From assembly GCA_018266075.1 (NCBI GenBank), contig JAFEBB010000010.1, positions 94,579 to 158,578 on the forward strand: a stretch of DNA of 64,000 bases, in the 5' to 3' direction. This stretch comes from Deltaproteobacteria bacterium (GTDB lineage Bacteria > Myxococcota > Myxococcia > Myxococcales > SZAS-1). Below, in pieces: positions 60,894 through 64,000 of this stretch. A program made the position numbers and the translations under genes. Numbering within the stretch: the first letter of the stretch is position 1; each line of letters opens with the position of its first letter. The notes below the pieces were generated by a model, which saw nothing but the letters and a program-made list of their open reading frames with translations, searched no databases and was not told the origin of the DNA.

Positions 60894-61727
60894 TCAGGCC
60901 GCGCTCAAAGCCACCGCGCGCGCGCCGCCCGCGCGCACCGCTGCGCGTACCCGCGCCTCGAGCTGCGTCGGGATCGGACTGCACCGCCACTGCTCCAGCA
61001 TGGCCATCGCACTGCGCACCAGGACGCCGACGCCGTCCTCGCCGCGGCCTCCCTCGGCTCGGAACGCCGCCAGCCAAGCGGGCTCGCCGCTCCCCGGACA
61101 CTGCAGGTCGATCGCGTAGCCGAGCTGATCCGCACGGGGCAGCCCGAGCCGAAGCGCACTCACCCCGTCATCGGCGTGAACAGCCAGCTCGCCCTGCAGC
61201 GGCGCGCCGGCCTCGAGCACGCGCAGCGAAGCGCCCGGACACGCGGGTTCGAGCCGAGCCACCAGCCGCGCCGCCTCCATGCGATCGTCGGCTGCCACGG
61301 TGATCTGCCGAGCGCCCAGAGACGCCAGCGCCACCACCGCGGCGTCGGCCCCGAGCCCCAGCCCCAGCACCACCGCGCGCTCGGGCGCAGCCACGGCTGC
61401 GCCGGCCACCGCCTGGATCGCCGCGGGCATCAAGGCGTCGCCGCGCGCACCCTCCGCGTCGAAGGTGATCACGCTCGCGCGCCCCAGCCGCCGCGCCGCC
61501 TCACCGCGACACGCACAGAGCCGCGCCGCCTCCACCTGGAGCGGGCCGGCCAGCGCCACCCCGCGAAACCCGAGCGCCCGCAGCCCCTGGAGCGCCGTGC
61601 CCAGCTCGGCCTGCGCCACGCGGAACGTGCCGCAGGAGCCCGGCTCGCCCAGCAGCCGCAGCGCGCGGTTGAGCGCGCCCGGCAGGAAGTCGGGCCCGGG
61701 CCCAGCGGCGATCCGTCCCAGCAGCAT
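60894..61727 (-). CDS. degenerate shikimate-dehydrogenase-like protein
   Basis: 277 residues. The layout follows AroE: an N-terminal half ending GFRGVALAGPLQVEAA where AroE has its catalytic Lys motif (NVTxPxK), a Rossmann segment RAVVLGLGLGADAAVVALASLGARQITVAADD, and a C-terminal VGVLVRSAMAMLEQWRC resembling the AroE GMLVxQAxxxFxxW helix. The catalytic Lys position reads Gln and the NTD aspartate motif is not evident. It therefore probably lost dehydrogenase activity or acts on something else. Similarity is by motif pattern only. It is convergent with the men operon and divergent from the PadR regulator gene. Confidence 0.6.
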   Translation of the reverse strand: MLLGRIAAGPGPDFLPGALNRALRLLGEPGSCGTFRVAQAELGTALQGLRALGFRGVALAGPLQVEAARLCACRGEAARRLGRASVITFDAEGARGDALMPAAIQAVAGAAVAAPERAVVLGLGLGADAAVVALASLGARQITVAADDRMEAARLVARLEPACPGASLRVLEAGAPLQGELAVHADDGVSALRLGLPRADQLGYAIDLQCPGSGEPAWLAAFRAEGGRGEDGVGVLVRSAMAMLEQWRCSPIPTQLEARVRAAVRAGGARAVALSAA

Positions 61728-61772
61728 GGCTCACCCTTGGACGGACCCACACCAGCGCCCGTCACATCTTTC

Positions 61773-61780
61773 AATATATT
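61773..61780. promoter_or_regulatory. AT-rich palindrome in the divergent gap before the PadR gene
   Basis: AATATATT, set in TTTCAATATATTCTGAA, lies 46 bases upstream of the leftward gene and about 230 upstream of the PadR regulator. PadR proteins bind AT-rich palindromes; autoregulation or control of the leftward gene is possible but unproven. Confidence 0.3.
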
Positions 61781-61980
61781 CTGAAGCGACTGATGCCGCC
61801 ACCGGGCGCGAGAGCTCGACGTCGCGCCGCGGTCGTTGGGCGTGCGCTGATCGCGAAGCGGGCGGCGGCGTCAAGCGAGCGAGCGCCGATCGCGGCTCGG
61901 AAAAATGTGCCGCGGTCAATCCGCATTTCGCGTGCAGCGCAGAGCAAGCTGCTGTACACGGTTGGCCTCGCGAGGCCCGT

Positions 61981-61988
61981 GATATATC
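61981..61988. other. GATATATC site upstream of the PadR gene
   Basis: Context CCGTGATATATCCGGAG, 24 bases before the PadR start codon; the only fully intergenic copy. It could also serve as a promoter element or operator. Confidence 0.5.
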
Positions 61989-62011
61989 CGGAGTCTCGGA
62001 GGCCGAACCCG

Positions 62012-62509
62012 ATGCCGCGCTCGTGGAAGACAGAATCGCTGCCCGCCGTCGAGGGCCCCGCACGCCTCGGCCGGGGCGACGTGAAGCTGCTGCTGCTCGC
62101 CGCCCTCGAGGACGGCCCGCGGCACGGCTACGAGCTGATGAAGGCGGTGGAGCAGCTCTCGGGCGGGCGCTACGTGCCCAGCGCGGGCGTCGTCTACCCC
62201 ACCCTCAAGGTCTACGCGGAGCAGGGGCTGCTCAAGGTGGAGCCCCACGGTGATCGCCGGCGCTACGCGCTGACGGCGCCGGGCAAGAAGCACCTCTCGC
62301 AGCGCCGCGAGGCGCTCACCTTGGCCCTCAAGCGCGTCCGCAACGGCGGCGCGGAGGCTCGGCCCGAGCTGCGCGCGCTCGCCCAGGACGCCCAGAAGCT
62401 GGTGAAGGACATCTTCGCCCACCCGGCAGAGCTCAAGCCCAACCAGATCCAGGCGCTGCGCCGGCTGCTGGCCGAGACGAGCGCGCGCGCCAAGCGGCTG
62501 CTGGAGTAG
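62012..62509 (+). CDS. PadR-family transcriptional regulator
   Basis: 165 residues from the ATG at 62012 (GGAGG at 61998-62002). Winged helix in the first 90 residues: LGRGDVKLLLLAALEDGPRHGYELMKAVEQLSGG, then the wing SAGVVYPTLKVYAEQGLLKVEPHGDRRRYALTAPGKKHL. The C-terminal half is a helical dimerisation domain (RPELRALAQDAQKLVKDIF...). Such repressors sense small molecules or stress. A GATATATC site lies 24 bases upstream of the start. Target genes unknown; IS1182-type insertion follows 14 bases downstream of the stop. Confidence 0.9.
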   Translation: MPRSWKTESLPAVEGPARLGRGDVKLLLLAALEDGPRHGYELMKAVEQLSGGRYVPSAGVVYPTLKVYAEQGLLKVEPHGDRRRYALTAPGKKHLSQRREALTLALKRVRNGGAEARPELRALAQDAQKLVKDIFAHPAELKPNQIQALRRLLAETSARAKRLLE

Positions 62510-62523
62510 CTCGCGTCCCCTAG

Positions 62524-63996
62524 GAGCCTGTCCGGGTAAGCGGTGTTGACAGAGAGTGACTGTAGCCGAGCGCGGCCGAGCCGCGCCGTCTCGGCGACTA
62601 CCGCTTGGCGAGCTTGAGCAGGTTGTGGGCGGTGCAGACCAGCGCCCACTCGCGCTGCGCCTTGGTGATGCCCCGCATGCTCATGCTGCGAAATCCCCGC
62701 GCCGCCTTGATCTGCCCAAAGACCGGTTCGACCGTCTGCTTGCGGAGTCGGTAGCGACTTCGATACCCGCCCTGCTTCAGCTTGCGTTTCATCCGTCGCG
62801 TCCGCGTGCCGAGTAATTTCGGTCTGCCGTTTTGGTGTTTCTTCTCTCGGCCCGCCGCGACGTAGCCCTCGATTCGCCGCTTCTCCAGCGCCGCCAAGTT
62901 CGCTTCCGACAAGTACCCGTTGTCCGCCGAGAGCTCCTCGGGGTTGCGCCCCAGATTCTCGCGGATCTGCTTCACCATCGGCACCAGCTGCTGCACGTCG
63001 TTCTGCGCCGCCTCCACCGCGTGCGCGACCACCACCTGTGCATGCGCATCCACCGCCGCCTGGCAGTTGTAGCCCTGCTCGAAGCCGTTCTTCGTCTTGA
63101 GGATCTTGCTGTCCGGGTCGGTGAAGTTGAGCTGCGCCTTGTCGTGCGGCTCGCCGTTCGGCTTGGGTCGCTTCTTCGAGCGGCCCCGCGGCGGCTTGTC
63201 GGGGCCGTCGTCGTCGGGCTTGGGCAGCTCCGGCTTCATGCCGGCCGCAAGCTGCGCCTTCGCTTGCGCTTCGAGGCGCGCCTTCGCCGCCTGGATCTTC
63301 TCCAGCCGCTGCTGCTTGTTCGTGACCCACTCCGGCAGCACGTCGCCTTGGCGGTCGCCGAACTCCCCGTCCTCTTCCTCGTCGGCCTGCTTCGCCTTCT
63401 CGAACCAGCTGGCGATCTCGGCCTGCAGCTCCTGCTCGGTCTTCTTCATGCGCGCGTAGCTCATCGCCTTGTGCTTGGAGGCGTTGGCTTTCACCTTCGT
63501 ACCATCGAGCGCGACGTGGCCGAGCTTGACCAGCCCCGCCTCGCAGCACAGCAGGAGCACCTGCTGGAAGAGGCCGGAGAGCGCCTCGAGGTGCCGCAGC
63601 CGAAAGTCGCTGATGGTGCGGAAGTCCGGCTTCTGCATCGCCGTGACCGCCATGAAGTCCACCCGGGCGTGGCAACCGCGCGCGATCTTCCGTGATGAAT
63701 AGACGCCCTGCGTGTAACCAAAAAGTATCAACGCGGTGAGCATCGCCGGGTGGTACGGCGGGTAGCCACGCTCTTCGGTGTACGTCGATAGGATAGCCGA
63801 GAGGTCGAGCTGCTCGCGCACCACGTCGCGGACGAAGTGCGCAGGGTCGCTCGCAGGCAGGAGCTCACGGACGGACGGAGGGAGCAACCAAGCTTGATCC
63901 ACCGGCCACTCGCGGAAGGTCTTTGCCATGACCCGGAGAAGATCACGGCCAACGTGCGGGCGTCGATCGCTTGCTGGCTGTTACCCGGACAGGCTC
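62524..63996. mobile_element. IS1182-family insertion sequence with 16-bp inverted repeats
   Basis: Ends are GAGCCTGTCCGGGTAA (62524-62539) and its exact reverse complement (63981-63996). CTAG flanks both sides (62520-62523 and 63997-64000), the 4-base target duplication usual for this family. Length 1473 with one intact transposase gene on the minus strand. An intact frame, perfect ends and perfect duplication point to a recent insertion. Confidence 0.92.
62598..63929 (-). CDS. IS1182-family transposase
   Basis: 443 residues, intact. N-terminal DUF772-type domain (FVRDVVREQLDLSAI, YPPYHPAMLTALILFGYTQGVYSSRKIARGC) is followed by DFRTISDFRLRH, the DDE catalytic region starting VALDGTKVKANASKHKAMSY, an inserted Lys/Asp-rich coiled stretch, then QAAVDAHAQVVVAHAV, LSADNGYLSE and the C-terminal VEPVFGQIKAARGFRSM containing the catalytic Glu. 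The GC content is close to that of the host. Confidence 0.95.
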   Translation of the reverse strand: MAKTFREWPVDQAWLLPPSVRELLPASDPAHFVRDVVREQLDLSAILSTYTEERGYPPYHPAMLTALILFGYTQGVYSSRKIARGCHARVDFMAVTAMQKPDFRTISDFRLRHLEALSGLFQQVLLLCCEAGLVKLGHVALDGTKVKANASKHKAMSYARMKKTEQELQAEIASWFEKAKQADEEEDGEFGDRQGDVLPEWVTNKQQRLEKIQAAKARLEAQAKAQLAAGMKPELPKPDDDGPDKPPRGRSKKRPKPNGEPHDKAQLNFTDPDSKILKTKNGFEQGYNCQAAVDAHAQVVVAHAVEAAQNDVQQLVPMVKQIRENLGRNPEELSADNGYLSEANLAALEKRRIEGYVAAGREKKHQNGRPKLLGTRTRRMKRKLKQGGYRSRYRLRKQTVEPVFGQIKAARGFRSMSMRGITKAQREWALVCTAHNLLKLAKR

Positions 63997-64000
63997 CTAG

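Overview
The window is high-GC DNA (about 69-70 % G+C by eye) with dense, often translationally coupled genes and frequent GTG/TTG starts. It looks chromosomal and probably comes from a member of the Myxococcota (deltaproteobacterial lineage). That placement is an inference: giant TPR proteins, a Thr/Ser/Gly-linked Cys-rich lipoprotein, an orphan NtrC-type response regulator, a Gram-negative envelope (lipoproteins, beta-barrels) and a menaquinone pathway fit it, but there is no rRNA or other marker gene to prove it. No tRNA, rRNA or CRISPR array was seen.

Layout. 1-5640: tail of a DHH phosphoesterase, a secreted protein with a JAMM-like motif, a beta-barrel, glucokinase, and a two-gene RNA repair cassette (RNA ligase + HD-Pnk). 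5641-10022: oxidative pentose-phosphate operon read leftward (gnd-zwf-opcA-pgl); with glucokinase nearby it converts glucose to ribulose 5-phosphate and NADPH. 10183-24110: mixed housekeeping genes (MurJ flippase, Dtd, HIT protein, queuosine-precursor transporter, HTTM/DCC membrane protein, sigma-54 response regulator, SlyD) interleaved with envelope proteins of unknown role. 24123-38469: a leftward block with GH1 glycosidase, D-Ala-D-Ala dipeptidase, QueC, a lipoprotein and a giant 3606-residue TPR protein. 38698-44250: rightward block with a second large membrane-anchored TPR protein and small membrane/secreted proteins. 44651-51811: isocitrate dehydrogenase family enzyme, M61 protease, lipoyl synthase, LD-carboxypeptidase, serine hydrolase. 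51821-60800: menaquinone locus, with DAHP synthase and the UbiE/MenG methyltransferase read leftward from a promoter gap shared with a rightward operon menF-menD-menH-menA-menC-menE. menB and a DHNA-CoA thioesterase are not in the window. 60894-64000: a degenerate shikimate-dehydrogenase-like protein, a PadR regulator and an intact IS1182-family insertion sequence whose CTAG target duplication closes the window.

The most unusual signals are at the DNA level. Three short palindromic motifs recur far more often than base composition predicts: TTCAC-N5-GTGAA (five copies, four inside unrelated genes and in different reading frames), GATATATC (six copies, some forcing rare codons), and clusters of a 14-bp near-palindrome of the form TTACGAAWSGTAAC in four intergenic gaps. 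A separate imperfect tandem array with hairpins lies at 39217-39470 and has related pieces at two other places. These are candidate chromosome-organisation, modification or REP/MITE-like elements.
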